Source: Rhizobium sp. Q54 | GTDB taxonomy: Bacteria; Pseudomonadota; Alphaproteobacteria; Rhizobiales; Beijerinckiaceae | Assembly: GCA_945903655.1 (NCBI GenBank) | Contig: CAMDOY010000210.1 | Location: 1 to 6,642 of the forward strand | Length of the DNA: 6,642 bases | Reading direction: 5' to 3' | In this document: positions 1 through 6,346 of the stretch, in pieces | Layout: every line of letters starts with the position of its first letter | Position numbering within the stretch: position 1 is the first letter of the stretch | Made by a program: the position numbers and the translations under genes | The notes under the pieces: model-generated | Databases searched by the model: none | Seen by the model: the letters and a program-made list of their open reading frames with translations, nothing else | Told to the model about the DNA's origin: nothing

Positions 1-21
1 CCCTCCCCACAGGGGGGAGGG
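1..21. repeat. 21-base C/G palindromic repeat, left copy
   Basis: This 21-base segment is the exact reverse complement of positions 70-90. It is itself an imperfect palindrome: 8 bases at 1-8 (CCCTCCCC) pair with 14-21 (GGGGAGGG) around a five-base centre (ACAGG). Elements of this C-run/G-run type are common intergenic repeats in Rhizobiales-like genomes; that statement is from general knowledge and was not searched here. The copy sits at the window edge, so it may extend to the left. Confidence 0.75.
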
Positions 22-69
22 TATGACCCGCTGACCAACTGAATCATCCATGCGAAACGCCTGCCGATC

Positions 70-90
70 CCCTCCCCCCTGTGGGGAGGG
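70..90. repeat. 21-base C/G palindromic repeat, right copy (inverted)
   Basis: This is the second copy, in the opposite orientation to 1-21, with 48 bases between them. The G-rich character continues to the right (GTGCGGGGTGGGGGTC at 91-106), so the real repeat unit may be longer than the 21 exactly shared bases. It lies about 100 bases upstream of the pyrF start. The DNA between the copies (22-69) and after them (107-194) shows no gene and no convincing promoter. Confidence 0.75.
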
Positions 91-194
91 GTGCGGGGTG
101 GGGGTCGAGGGATGCTGGCAGTTGGAGCGGCGCCACCCTGACGACACAACGCCGGTTCAGTTTGATCTCCGGCGACAAGCCTCAAGGATTCGCC

Positions 195-896
195 ATGCCC
201 CACATCGACCCCCGCGACCGCCTCATCGTCGCCCTCGACCTGCCGAGCGTCTCCGCCGCTGAATCCATGGTTGCGCGGCTTGGGGATGCGGTGAGCTTCT
301 ACAAGATCGGCATGGAGCTGACCTATGGCGGAGGGCTCGGCCTCGCCCGCGAATTGGCGCAGGCGGGCAAGAAGATCTTTCTCGATCTGAAGCTCCACGA
401 CATCCCCAACACGGTCGCCCGCGCCACCGAACAGGTGGCTGATCTCGGCGCGACCTTCCTGACGATCCACGCCTATCCCCAGACCATGCGGGCGGCGCGC
501 GGGGCGCTGGGCGGCTCCACCCTGCAGCTTCTCGCGGTGACGGTCATGACCTCCTATGACGACGCCGATCTGAAAGAGGCGGGCTACGCCTTCGGGGTCA
601 AGGACCTCGTCGCCCGCCGCGCCCGGCAGGCGCAGGAGGCCGGCGTCCACGGGCTCATTCTCTCGGCGGAGGAGGCGGCGGACATGCGCGCCCTCGTGGG
701 GCCGGACATGCTGCTGGTCACGCCGGGCATCCGCATGGCGGATGGGGTGGTCGGCGACCAGAAGCGCGTGATGACGCCTGGACGCGCCATCGCGGCGGGC
801 GCCAATCATCTCGTGGTGGGGCGCCCTGTGACGCAGGCGCCCGATCCCGTCGCGGCGGCGCGGGCCATTGTGGCGGAGATTGCGGGCGCGGCGTGA
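195..896 (+). CDS. pyrF: Orotidine 5'-phosphate decarboxylase
   Basis: This enzyme decarboxylates orotidine 5'-monophosphate to UMP, the last step of de novo pyrimidine synthesis, in the cytoplasm. The 233-residue product has the normal length for the short bacterial family. Visible motifs are the N-terminal strand LIVALD (10-15), FYKIG (35-39, K37), the catalytic signature DLKLHDIPNT (64-73; D64, K66, D69), and the phosphate-binding TPGIR (176-180) and VVGRP (207-211). The frame is open back to an ATG at 81, but the ATG at 195 is chosen because AAGGA (184-188) lies six bases upstream and the family begins close to this point. The extra N-terminus would also translate the G-rich repeat. It converges on the membrane protein gene with four bases between the two stop codons. 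Nothing in it looks damaged. Confidence 0.96.
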   Translation: MPHIDPRDRLIVALDLPSVSAAESMVARLGDAVSFYKIGMELTYGGGLGLARELAQAGKKIFLDLKLHDIPNTVARATEQVADLGATFLTIHAYPQTMRAARGALGGSTLQLLAVTVMTSYDDADLKEAGYAFGVKDLVARRARQAQEAGVHGLILSAEEAADMRALVGPDMLLVTPGIRMADGVVGDQKRVMTPGRAIAAGANHLVVGRPVTQAPDPVAAARAIVAEIAGAA

Positions 897-900
897 GCTC

Positions 901-1854
901 TCAGGGCGCTGCGGCGACCTCGAAGACGCTGAGCGGCGTCTCCAATTTCAGAGGCCGCAGCCAATCCAGCGGCGTCTCATGGGCGATGGCGGCGGCAAGC
1001 CCCTGCGGCGCCATCTGGTTGAGGCGTTCCTCCTTGTTGGTGGCGTCGCACAGGGCGATGTAGCGCACCCCGGCGGCGCGCAGCTTTTCCCGCGCCGCCT
1101 CCGGCGCAGCCATGAGACTGTCGATCATCAGCCTGTTGCCGTGGTTGTTGCGATGATAGGGCGCTGCGATCACGCTATGGCGGGTGTAAAGGAGCACGAA
1201 GGGGCCCAGGTCGATCGGCGCCAGGACGAGCCCCTCCGGGAGGGCGCGCAAGGGGGCTAGCGCGGTCTGTGAAATGCAGCTGTCGGCTTTTTTCCCTTGC
1301 TCCTTCTCCGACGGCCTGACCTCCAGCGGAAACAACAGAACCCAGGCGGCGACCGTGAAGGGCGCCATGGTCGCGAGCATCAGGATGGCGGCGAGACCAT
1401 CGTCCTTGTCGCGCCATTGACGCAGGCGCATGGCGACCCAGACGCCGCCCATCACCGCCAGCGGCGACACGCTGGTGATGGAGCGATTCATGTAAACAGC
1501 GGTGGCGCAGCCCGCGAGGGTGAGGGTCAGCAGGGCGAGATAACGGGTGCGGGCGAGATTGCGCTCCATACAGGCGGCGAGCGCAATGGCCGCAGCGCCC
1601 AGGGCCCAGGGCATGACCCAGCTCCAGAAGCCCTCGGGATGAGCGGCCAGCAATTGGGGAATGCTGAGGGCCTCCTGCACATGCGAAAGCCAGAACTCGC
1701 GCACCAGCGGGTCAAGGCCGTTGAAGGGATCGAGATAGCATTGCCGGTCAAGCACGAGGGGCGGCGCCGCCAGCAGTCCCGCCGCCGCCATGGCGAGCAT
1801 CCGCTGGTTCAAAAGCGGTTTGCGCCAGCGGTCGTAAGCCGCCAGCAGAACCAT
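901..1854 (-). CDS. C-terminal part of GT-C-like membrane protein (downstream of amber)
   Basis: This is an open frame of 317 codons from an internal ATG. It has about five hydrophobic segments (roughly residues 17-35, 78-95, 104-120, 128-144, 154-177) followed by a soluble C-terminal domain (178-317). That domain contains APYHRNNHGNRLMIDSL (231-247) and a predicted strand VRYIALC. It is in exactly the same frame as the ORF at 1921-2706; only the TAG at 1921-1923 separates them, and the 22 codons between TAG and this ATG read as plausible protein. I therefore read it as the second half of one protein of about 601 residues, not a separate gene. There is only a weak G-rich stretch before the ATG, so independent translation is uncertain. 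By layout it resembles the C-terminal membrane and periplasmic portion of bacterial GT-C-type proteins, but the substrate is unknown. Confidence 0.6.
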   Translation of the reverse strand: MVLLAAYDRWRKPLLNQRMLAMAAAGLLAAPPLVLDRQCYLDPFNGLDPLVREFWLSHVQEALSIPQLLAAHPEGFWSWVMPWALGAAAIALAACMERNLARTRYLALLTLTLAGCATAVYMNRSITSVSPLAVMGGVWVAMRLRQWRDKDDGLAAILMLATMAPFTVAAWVLLFPLEVRPSEKEQGKKADSCISQTALAPLRALPEGLVLAPIDLGPFVLLYTRHSVIAAPYHRNNHGNRLMIDSLMAAPEAAREKLRAAGVRYIALCDATNKEERLNQMAPQGLAAAIAHETPLDWLRPLKLETPLSVFEVAAAP

Positions 1855-1920
1855 GGCGCCACCCCCGGCGAGGGCAGCCCGCAGATGCGGGACTGACAGG
1901 GCGTCGCAGACATGCGCGCC

Positions 1921-1923
1921 CTA
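1921..1923 (-). other. In-frame amber (TAG) interrupting the membrane protein gene
   Basis: Reading the minus strand from the ATG at 2706, codon 262 is TAG. The frame then stays open from 1920 to the TGA at 901-903, another 339 codons, without a shift. The codons right after the stop encode GAHVCDALSVPHLRAALAGG, which fits this membrane protein type. A single base change from CAG (Gln) or TGG (Trp) would explain it. The stop sits inside a quasi-palindrome, GCCCTAAAGGGC at 1918-1929 on the + strand. It could be a true nonsense mutation, a sequencing error or a readthrough site; the sequence alone cannot separate these. Confidence 0.8.
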
Positions 1924-2706
1924 AAGGGCGGGAGATTGGAACAGCGCGTAGAACAGCGTGAGGCTTGCGGCGAAGCCCAGACCGAGCCAGGCCAGCGCCG
2001 CGCGCAGGGACGCGCCCTGCGCCGCCCAGGCGATGGGATACACGATCATCAGCGCCATGATGAAGGGTAGGTTCTCGATGGCGATGGCCAGGCTGAGGGC
2101 GGCGAAGACGCCCGCGAGGCCCGCCATGGGCGCCCGTTGCGGATCAAGGCCGCACAGGCAGGCCCAGGTCATGAAGGAGAGCAGCACGATCTGCGGCGCA
2201 TGATGATCAATGCGGCCGGGAACGAACTGCCCGAGACTCATGCCGGAGGCAATGACCAGAAAGATCGCCAGCATGCCCCCCATGGGCACGGCCAGAAGAC
2301 GCCCGGACAGCCCAGCGCCCAGCAGCAGAAGCGCTTGCAGCGACAAGGGAAAGACGATGCGGGCGAGGCGCTCCGCCGTCTCCTGATCCGCCATAAGGCC
2401 GAACAGGCGGATCAGCCCCGCGACGGGGACATCGACCACCCGGGACCAGTGCATGAGCACCCCGGCGGGCGGGTCGAGGCGAAGGGCGCGCAGGTCATAC
2501 CAGCCCTGTCCCGCCATCCAGTCACGCACCTGAACCATGCGCATGGCGTCGTCGGTGTCGTTATAGGCGCCCGTGAGCCAGGTGGTGGTGATGGGGGTCC
2601 AGGAAAAGACGATGCAGCCCAGGAAGCCCACGAGCAGGATGAAAGCAAAGGAGGTAGGCTGAACCTGACCCGGGACCTTCGGGCCCCCAGCGTCCGCGAT
2701 GGACAT
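1921..2706 (-). CDS. N-terminal part of GT-C-like polytopic membrane protein
   Basis: The 261-residue product ends at the in-frame TAG. It has about seven or eight hydrophobic segments, the first at about 20-37, then from 113 to the end. Motifs come in an order reminiscent of STT3/GT-C glycosyltransferases: an acidic loop after the first helix (NDTDDAMR, 49-56), DPPAGVLMHWSR (78-89), and GRIDHHAPQ (164-172), which resembles the DHH element of oligosaccharyltransferase-type proteins. That family link is inference from motif layout; no substrate can be named. Such proteins use lipid-linked sugar donors on the outer face of the inner membrane. The ATG is preceded by AAGGG (2714-2718) with seven bases of spacing, in a locally AT-rich region. 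It lies 91 bases after fabI on the same strand and may have its own promoter. The gene is probably a recent pseudogene or awaits sequence correction. Confidence 0.65.
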   Translation of the reverse strand: MSIADAGGPKVPGQVQPTSFAFILLVGFLGCIVFSWTPITTTWLTGAYNDTDDAMRMVQVRDWMAGQGWYDLRALRLDPPAGVLMHWSRVVDVPVAGLIRLFGLMADQETAERLARIVFPLSLQALLLLGAGLSGRLLAVPMGGMLAIFLVIASGMSLGQFVPGRIDHHAPQIVLLSFMTWACLCGLDPQRAPMAGLAGVFAALSLAIAIENLPFIMALMIVYPIAWAAQGASLRAALAWLGLGFAASLTLFYALFQSPAL

Positions 2707-2762
2707 ATGAATACCCTTGAAATGAAGATCAGAAAAAGAGTCTATATTCTCAAGCTTATGTC
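2707..2762 (-). promoter_or_regulatory. AT-rich upstream region of the membrane protein gene
   Basis: This stretch is clearly richer in A and T than its surroundings. It holds a TTGAGA (minus strand, about 2746-2751), a possible -35 element, and a T5 run. No good -10 hexamer stands at the matching distance, so the promoter call rests mainly on base composition and position. The ribosome binding site AAGGG lies within it at 2714-2718. Confidence 0.3.
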
Positions 2763-2765
2763 ATT

Positions 2766-2793
2766 GGCGGCCCGACGTAAAGCGCCGGGCGCC
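2766..2793 (-). terminator. Possible stem-loop after fabI
   Basis: GGCGGCCCG at 2766-2774 can pair with CGGGCGCC at 2786-2793, with one bulged G and an 11-base loop. It starts five bases after the fabI stop codon on the minus strand. There is no T-run directly behind it (the next T5 is about 25 bases further), so it is not a textbook intrinsic terminator. It may slow or end fabI transcription or simply protect the 3' end. Confidence 0.35.
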
Positions 2794-2797
2794 CAGA

Positions 2798-3607
2798 TCA
2801 GTCCTCCTGCTCCTTCATGTCCTCGGGGCGGGGCATGGAGATGGCGTTGTAGCCAGCATCGACGAAATGAACCTCCCCCGTGACGCCGGAAGACAGATTC
2901 GACAGCAGATAGAGGGCCGAGCCGCCGACATCCTCGATGGTGACGGCGCGGCGCAGCGGGGAATGGGCCCGCTGGAAGCTGAACATGGCCCGCGCCTCGC
3001 CGATGCCCGCGCCCGCGAGGGTGCGGATGGGGCCAGCGGAGATGGCGTTGACGCGAATGCCCTGGGGCCCCAGATCGCTGGCGAGATAGCGCACGCTGGA
3101 TTCCAGCGCCGCCTTGGCGAGACCCATGACATTGTAATTAGGCATGACGCGGGTGGCGCCGCCATAGGTCAGGGTGAGCAGGGAGCCGCCCTCGTTCATC
3201 ATGGGGGCGGCGCGCTGGGCGATCTCGGTGAAGGAGAAGCAGGAGATGACCATGGTGCGGGAGAAATTCTCGCGGGTGGTCTGCTCGATATAGCGGCCCT
3301 TGAGTTCGTTCTTGTCGGAGAAGCCGATGGCGTGCACCACGAAGTCGAGCTTGCCCCACCGCTGGCGCAATTCCTCGAAGACGGCGTCGACGCTGGCGAT
3401 ATCCTCGACGTCGCAGGGGATCACGATTTCGGAGCCGATGCTGTGCGCCAGCGGCTTGACGCGCTTGCCCAGCGCCTCGCCCTGATAGGTGAAGGCGAGT
3501 TCCGCGCCCTGAGCGGCCACCGCCTGAGCTATGCCCCAGGCGATCGAATGATCATTGGCGACGCCCATGATCAGGCCGCGTTTTCCTTGCATCAACAAGC
3601 CAGTCAT
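2798..3607 (-). CDS. fabI: Enoyl-[acyl-carrier-protein] reductase (NADH), FabI
   Basis: FabI reduces trans-2-enoyl-ACP to acyl-ACP, the last step of each fatty acid elongation cycle, in the cytoplasm. From the chosen ATG the product is 269 residues, normal for the family. Visible are the cofactor-binding N-terminus GVANDHSIAWGIA (15-27), VHAIGF (91-96), the FabI active-site pattern Y148...Y158-X6-K165 (YNVMGLAK), and SAGPIRTLA (190-198). Starts are ambiguous: TTG at 3631, ATG at 3607 and ATG at 3592 are all in frame. I prefer 3607 because relatives begin with a short lead ending in GLM-x-GKRG. The purine run GAAGGG directly abuts that ATG, which is unusually close, so the TTG or ATG codons just downstream could also be used. 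It follows fabB on the same strand after a 155-base gap. Confidence 0.94.
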   Translation of the reverse strand: MTGLLMQGKRGLIMGVANDHSIAWGIAQAVAAQGAELAFTYQGEALGKRVKPLAHSIGSEIVIPCDVEDIASVDAVFEELRQRWGKLDFVVHAIGFSDKNELKGRYIEQTTRENFSRTMVISCFSFTEIAQRAAPMMNEGGSLLTLTYGGATRVMPNYNVMGLAKAALESSVRYLASDLGPQGIRVNAISAGPIRTLAGAGIGEARAMFSFQRAHSPLRRAVTIEDVGGSALYLLSNLSSGVTGEVHFVDAGYNAISMPRPEDMKEQED

Positions 3608-3762
3608 CCCTTCACGCCATACCCGGAACAAATTTCAACTCAAGCTTTGGTCTGGGCCAGTGGTGGCCCGAATCGCAGCTTCTACAAAGTAACAAATGAT
3701 TGCAGATCGTTACGCTGCTTGCCGCCGAAGCATGGTTGCCGCAGCGGCGCCCTGCGCCCCCG
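3608..3762 (-). promoter_or_regulatory. fabB-fabI intergenic region with inverted repeats
   Basis: This 155-base gap has no gene. It holds three symmetric elements. A short GC stem after the fabB stop pairs CGCAG (3740-3744) with CTGCG (3752-3756). An interrupted palindrome GTAAC-N15-GTTAC lies at 3689-3713. A six-base-pair stem with a four-base loop, GGGCCAGTGGTGGCCC, lies at 3654-3669. The DNA around 3675-3712 is AT-richer than its surroundings, consistent with a fabI promoter, but I could not find a -35/-10 pair with good spacing. It may act as partial terminator after fabB and promoter or operator for fabI. Confidence 0.35.
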
Positions 3763-4980
3763 TCAGAGGCCGATATGCTTCATCACCAGGGTGGCGTTGG
3801 TGCCGCCAAAGCCGAAGGAGTTCGACAGAACCGTGCCCAGCTTCACCCCGTCCTGCCGCTTGCGCAGGATCGGCATATCGGCGAAGGCGGGGTCGATCTC
3901 GGTGATGTTGGCGCTCTCGGCCATGAAGCCGTGCTGCATCATCAGCAGGCAATAGATCGCCTCCTGCACGCCCGCCGCGCCCAGCGAATGGCCGGTCAGC
4001 GACTTGGTGGCGGAGATCGCCGGGATCTTGTCGCCGAAGACGGCGCGGATGGCCTCGATCTCCTTGAGGTCGCCGATGGGGGTCGAGGTCGCGTGGGGGT
4101 TGATGTAGTCGATGGGCGTCTTCACGGTGGCCAGCGCCTGGCGCATGCAGCGCATGGCGCCCTCGCCCGAGGGGGCGACCATGTCGTGGCCATCGGAGGT
4201 CGCGCCATAGCCGACGATCTCGGCGTAGATCTTCGCGCCGCGCGCCTTGGCGTGCTCATATTCTTCCAGCACCAGAACGCCCGCGCCGCCCGCGATCACG
4301 AAACCGTCGCGGGTCTTGTCATAGGCGCGCGAGGCTGTGCCGGGGGTGTCGTTGTAGCTGGACGACATGGCGCCCATGGCGTCGAAGAGCACGGACAGGG
4401 TCCAGTCCAGCTCCTCGCAACCGCCCGCGAACATCACATCCTGCTTGCCCCACTGGATCATTTCCGCCGCATTGCCGATGCAATGGGCCGAGGTGGAGCA
4501 GGCCGAGGAGATGGAGTAGTTCACGCCCCGGATCTTGAACCAGGTGGCGAGGGTGGCCGAAGCTGTGGACGACATGGCCTTGGGCACGGCGAAGGGGCCG
4601 ACCCGCTTGGGGCCCTTGGTGCGGGTGATGTCGGCGGCGTCCACCAGGGTGCGCGCGGAAGGACCGCCCGAGCCCATGATGATGCCGGTGCGGTCGTTGG
4701 AAATGTCGGACTCTTCGAGGCCCGAATCGGCGATGGCCTGATCCATGGCCACATGGTTCCAGGCCGTGCCGCCGCCGTGGAAGCGCATGGCGCGGCGATC
4801 CACCAGGGTCTCGGGATCAAGGGTGGGGGCGCCATGGACCTGGCAGCGGAAACCCAGTTCCGCATATTTGTCCGCCCGCACGATGCCGGGGGTGGCGTTG
4901 CGCAGGGAGGTCGCGACCTCCTGCACATTATTGCCAATCGAGGAGACGATCCCCATGCCGGTGATCACGACCCGTCTCAT
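3763..4980 (-). CDS. fabB: Beta-ketoacyl-ACP synthase I, FabB
   Basis: FabB condenses malonyl-ACP with acyl-ACP and is needed to elongate the cis-3-decenoyl-ACP made by FabA, giving unsaturated fatty acids. The product is 405 residues; E. coli FabB has 406. The catalytic triad is visible: C161 in SSACSTSAHC (158-167), H296 in NPHATSTPIGD (294-304) and H331 in ATKSLTGHS (324-332) with K326. The spacing matches C163/H298/H333 of E. coli FabB. The C-terminal glycine-rich loop SNSFGFGGTNA (386-396) is present. The start ATG has AGGAG (4987-4991) six bases upstream. It lies 53 bases behind fabA, so the two genes are probably cotranscribed. One mild oddity is HATST where most ketosynthases have HGTST. 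FabF is the alternative, but length, spacing and pairing with fabA favour FabB. Confidence 0.94.
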   Translation of the reverse strand: MRRVVITGMGIVSSIGNNVQEVATSLRNATPGIVRADKYAELGFRCQVHGAPTLDPETLVDRRAMRFHGGGTAWNHVAMDQAIADSGLEESDISNDRTGIIMGSGGPSARTLVDAADITRTKGPKRVGPFAVPKAMSSTASATLATWFKIRGVNYSISSACSTSAHCIGNAAEMIQWGKQDVMFAGGCEELDWTLSVLFDAMGAMSSSYNDTPGTASRAYDKTRDGFVIAGGAGVLVLEEYEHAKARGAKIYAEIVGYGATSDGHDMVAPSGEGAMRCMRQALATVKTPIDYINPHATSTPIGDLKEIEAIRAVFGDKIPAISATKSLTGHSLGAAGVQEAIYCLLMMQHGFMAESANITEIDPAFADMPILRKRQDGVKLGTVLSNSFGFGGTNATLVMKHIGL

Positions 4981-5033
4981 ACGCTTCTCCTGCGATCCAA
5001 ATCATTATCAGAGGCGATGTTCGCCGTTCCGTC

Positions 5034-5558
5034 TCAGGCGCCGGGTTGGGCGCCCGGCTGGAACAGGCCGACGCGCAGATCCTTGGCCTCGTAGATGCGC
5101 ACGCCATCGGCCTCGACGAAACCATCGGCGATGCCCAGCACCAGCTTGGTGCGGAACACGCGCCTGAAATCGATGCCATAGACCACTTTCTTCACGCTGG
5201 GCAGGACCTGGCCGGTGAATTTCACCTCACCCACGCCCAAGGCGCGACCGCGACCGGGCGAGCCCAACCAGCCCAGATAGAAGCCGCAGAGCTGCCAGAG
5301 GGCGTCGAGGCCCAGGCAGCCCGGCATGACCGGATCGCCCTGAAAGTGGCAGCCGAAGAACCAGAGGTCCGGCTTGATGTCGAATTCTGCGCGAATCAGG
5401 CCCTTGCCATTGGCGCCGCCCGTCTCGGAAATCTCCGTGATCCGGTCGAACATCAGCATGGGCGGCAGCGGCAGCTGGGCGTTGCCCTGGCCAAAGAGTT
5501 CGCCGCGCCCGCATGCGAGCAGGTCTTCATATCCGAAGCTCGAGCGCCTTTCGCTCAT
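5034..5558 (-). CDS. fabA: 3-hydroxydecanoyl-ACP dehydratase/isomerase, FabA
   Basis: FabA dehydrates 3-hydroxyacyl-ACP and, at C10, isomerises trans-2 to cis-3-decenoyl-ACP, the branch point to unsaturated fatty acids without oxygen. The product is 174 residues, close to the 172 of E. coli. The hot-dog fold active site is visible: H71 in WFFGCHFQGDPVMPG (66-80) and D85 in LGLDALWQLCGFYLGW (82-97), which match H70 and D84 of E. coli FabA. The presence of this catalytic pair with the FabA-type LDALWQL helix separates it from FabZ. The ATG at 5558 has AAGGA (5564-5568) five bases upstream. It is the first gene of the fabA-fabB unit, preceded by a 130-base gap after the SH3 protein gene. Confidence 0.95.
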   Translation of the reverse strand: MSERRSSFGYEDLLACGRGELFGQGNAQLPLPPMLMFDRITEISETGGANGKGLIRAEFDIKPDLWFFGCHFQGDPVMPGCLGLDALWQLCGFYLGWLGSPGRGRALGVGEVKFTGQVLPSVKKVVYGIDFRRVFRTKLVLGIADGFVEADGVRIYEAKDLRVGLFQPGAQPGA

Positions 5559-5648
5559 CAGGATCCTTCGCTTTCCAATAGACTGGCGAATGCAAGAACG
5601 CCGACCAGGTTAAAGCCCGGCCATTGTTTGCGCGTTCTATCATAGGCT

Positions 5649-5677
5649 TTCCGGCGCTGAAAGCGCCCAGTCCGGAA
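5649..5677 (-). terminator. Stem-loop between the SH3 protein gene and fabA
   Basis: GGCGCT (5653-5658) and AGCGCC (5662-5667) form a perfect six-base-pair stem with a GAA loop. The flanking TTCC (5649-5652) and GGAA (5674-5677) can extend it across a six-base bulge. It begins about a dozen bases after the SH3 gene stop on the minus strand. There is no following T-run, so termination is uncertain, and it could equally lie in the promoter region of fabA. TATGAT (minus strand, 5639-5644) just beyond it resembles a -10 box but lacks a well-placed -35. Confidence 0.4.
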
Positions 5678-5688
5678 GAATGCAGGAC

Positions 5689-6264
5689 TCAGAAGCTTTC
5701 GTCGGGATAGACGCCCCAGAGGTCGCCCTGTTTGATGACGCCGTCGAAACCCTCGCCAAAGACCCGGCACCAGCCAGCCTGGCAGGTCTTTACGTTGGCG
5801 ACCACGCCCGATTGGAGCTTGGCCGCCACCTGGGGCGCCCCGAGCTTGGCGAAAACCGGGGCTTCCTCGGCTTTGCGCCAGGGCGCCACGAGGGCGGTGC
5901 GGCGGCCCGACAGCAGGGAGGCCAGCACCCAGCCCTCCGCCCCCTCCGAATCGCGGATGCGCCGCCAGGTGTCAAACTCTCCAATGATTTCAACGGGTAG
6001 ACCGGCGCGCTGAAAGATCCAGGCGGTGCGGTGCGTCTTGCTGGGGCCTTCGCGGACATTGGTTTTGTCGAATCGCAGGCTGGCGAAACGGGGCAGGCGG
6101 AGCCCCGTCACGGACCCCATCTGCACGCCTTCGGCGGCCAGGGCCTGCTGATGGCCCAGGGGAACAGGCGCCAGCAGCGCCAGCAATGCGAGGAAACCGC
6201 AGACCAGCCAGCCGCAAGCCACGCGGCTCAGGAAGAGGCGTCCATCTGTGCTTGCCCTCGGCAT
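5689..6264 (-). CDS. Exported protein with two bacterial SH3-like domains
   Basis: The 191-residue product starts with a Sec-type signal peptide: arginines at 9 and 14, a hydrophobic core at about 18-36 and a likely cleavage near 44 after ALA. Two SH3-like domains follow (SH3_4/SH3b type). The first spans about 58-128, with NVREGP (69-74), GLPVEII (88-94), W100 and GAEGWV (108-113). The second, shorter one spans about 135-187 and carries C161 and C166, which could form a disulfide in the periplasm. Such proteins are thought to bind cell wall or protein partners; no enzymatic residues are seen and the exact role is unknown. The ATG at 6264 has AAGGA directly against it and GGAG ten bases upstream, so the ribosome site is not ideal, but this start gives the complete signal peptide. 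It is divergent from the dehydrogenase gene. Confidence 0.85.
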   Translation of the reverse strand: MPRASTDGRLFLSRVACGWLVCGFLALLALLAPVPLGHQQALAAEGVQMGSVTGLRLPRFASLRFDKTNVREGPSKTHRTAWIFQRAGLPVEIIGEFDTWRRIRDSEGAEGWVLASLLSGRRTALVAPWRKAEEAPVFAKLGAPQVAAKLQSGVVANVKTCQAGWCRVFGEGFDGVIKQGDLWGVYPDESF

Positions 6265-6321
6265 TCCTTGCGTTCTCCAGGTTCAGGCGCCCGCCAGCCG
6301 TTTCGTCACCTTTCTGGGAAT

Positions 6322-6346
6322 CCCTCCATCTGGTAAGAGAGGAGGG
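6322..6346 (+). promoter_or_regulatory. Hairpin able to hide a strong ribosome binding site
   Basis: CCCTCC (6322-6327) is fully complementary to GGAGGG (6341-6346), with a 13-base loop. The right arm is the Shine-Dalgarno sequence of the small ORF at 6351. A second CCTCC (6366-6370) inside that ORF can pair with the same GGAGG. The pairing is seen in the sequence; any control function is inference. Confidence 0.35.

Noticed and set aside
81..194. N-terminal extension of pyrF from an ATG at 81
   Set aside because: It would translate the G-rich repeat and add 38 residues absent from the family. The ATG at 195 has a proper ribosome binding site.
2733..2751. GAG...CTC followed by T5 on the minus strand as a terminator after fabI
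   Set aside because: The stem is only three base pairs, too weak to call, and it lies within the AT-rich upstream region of the next gene.
2137..2883. A 248-codon + strand frame opposite the membrane protein gene and the 3' end of fabI
   Set aside because: The minus-strand frame shows clear membrane segments and motifs. The + strand product is low-complexity and rich in Gly, His, Gln and Pro.
3740..3756. GC stem after fabB as an intrinsic terminator
   Set aside because: The stem is only five base pairs and no T-run follows on the minus strand, so it was kept only as a detail of the intergenic region.
2867..3955. A 362-codon open frame on the + strand, antisense to fabI
   Set aside because: It is the same kind of GC-rich shadow. 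It spans the complement of FabI, the intergenic gap and the end of fabB, with no recognisable domain.
3700..5094. A 464-codon open frame on the + strand, antisense to fabB
   Set aside because: It lies opposite a fully conserved FabB. Its product is dominated by Gly, Ala, His and Arg without domain motifs, as expected for the antisense of a GC-rich gene.
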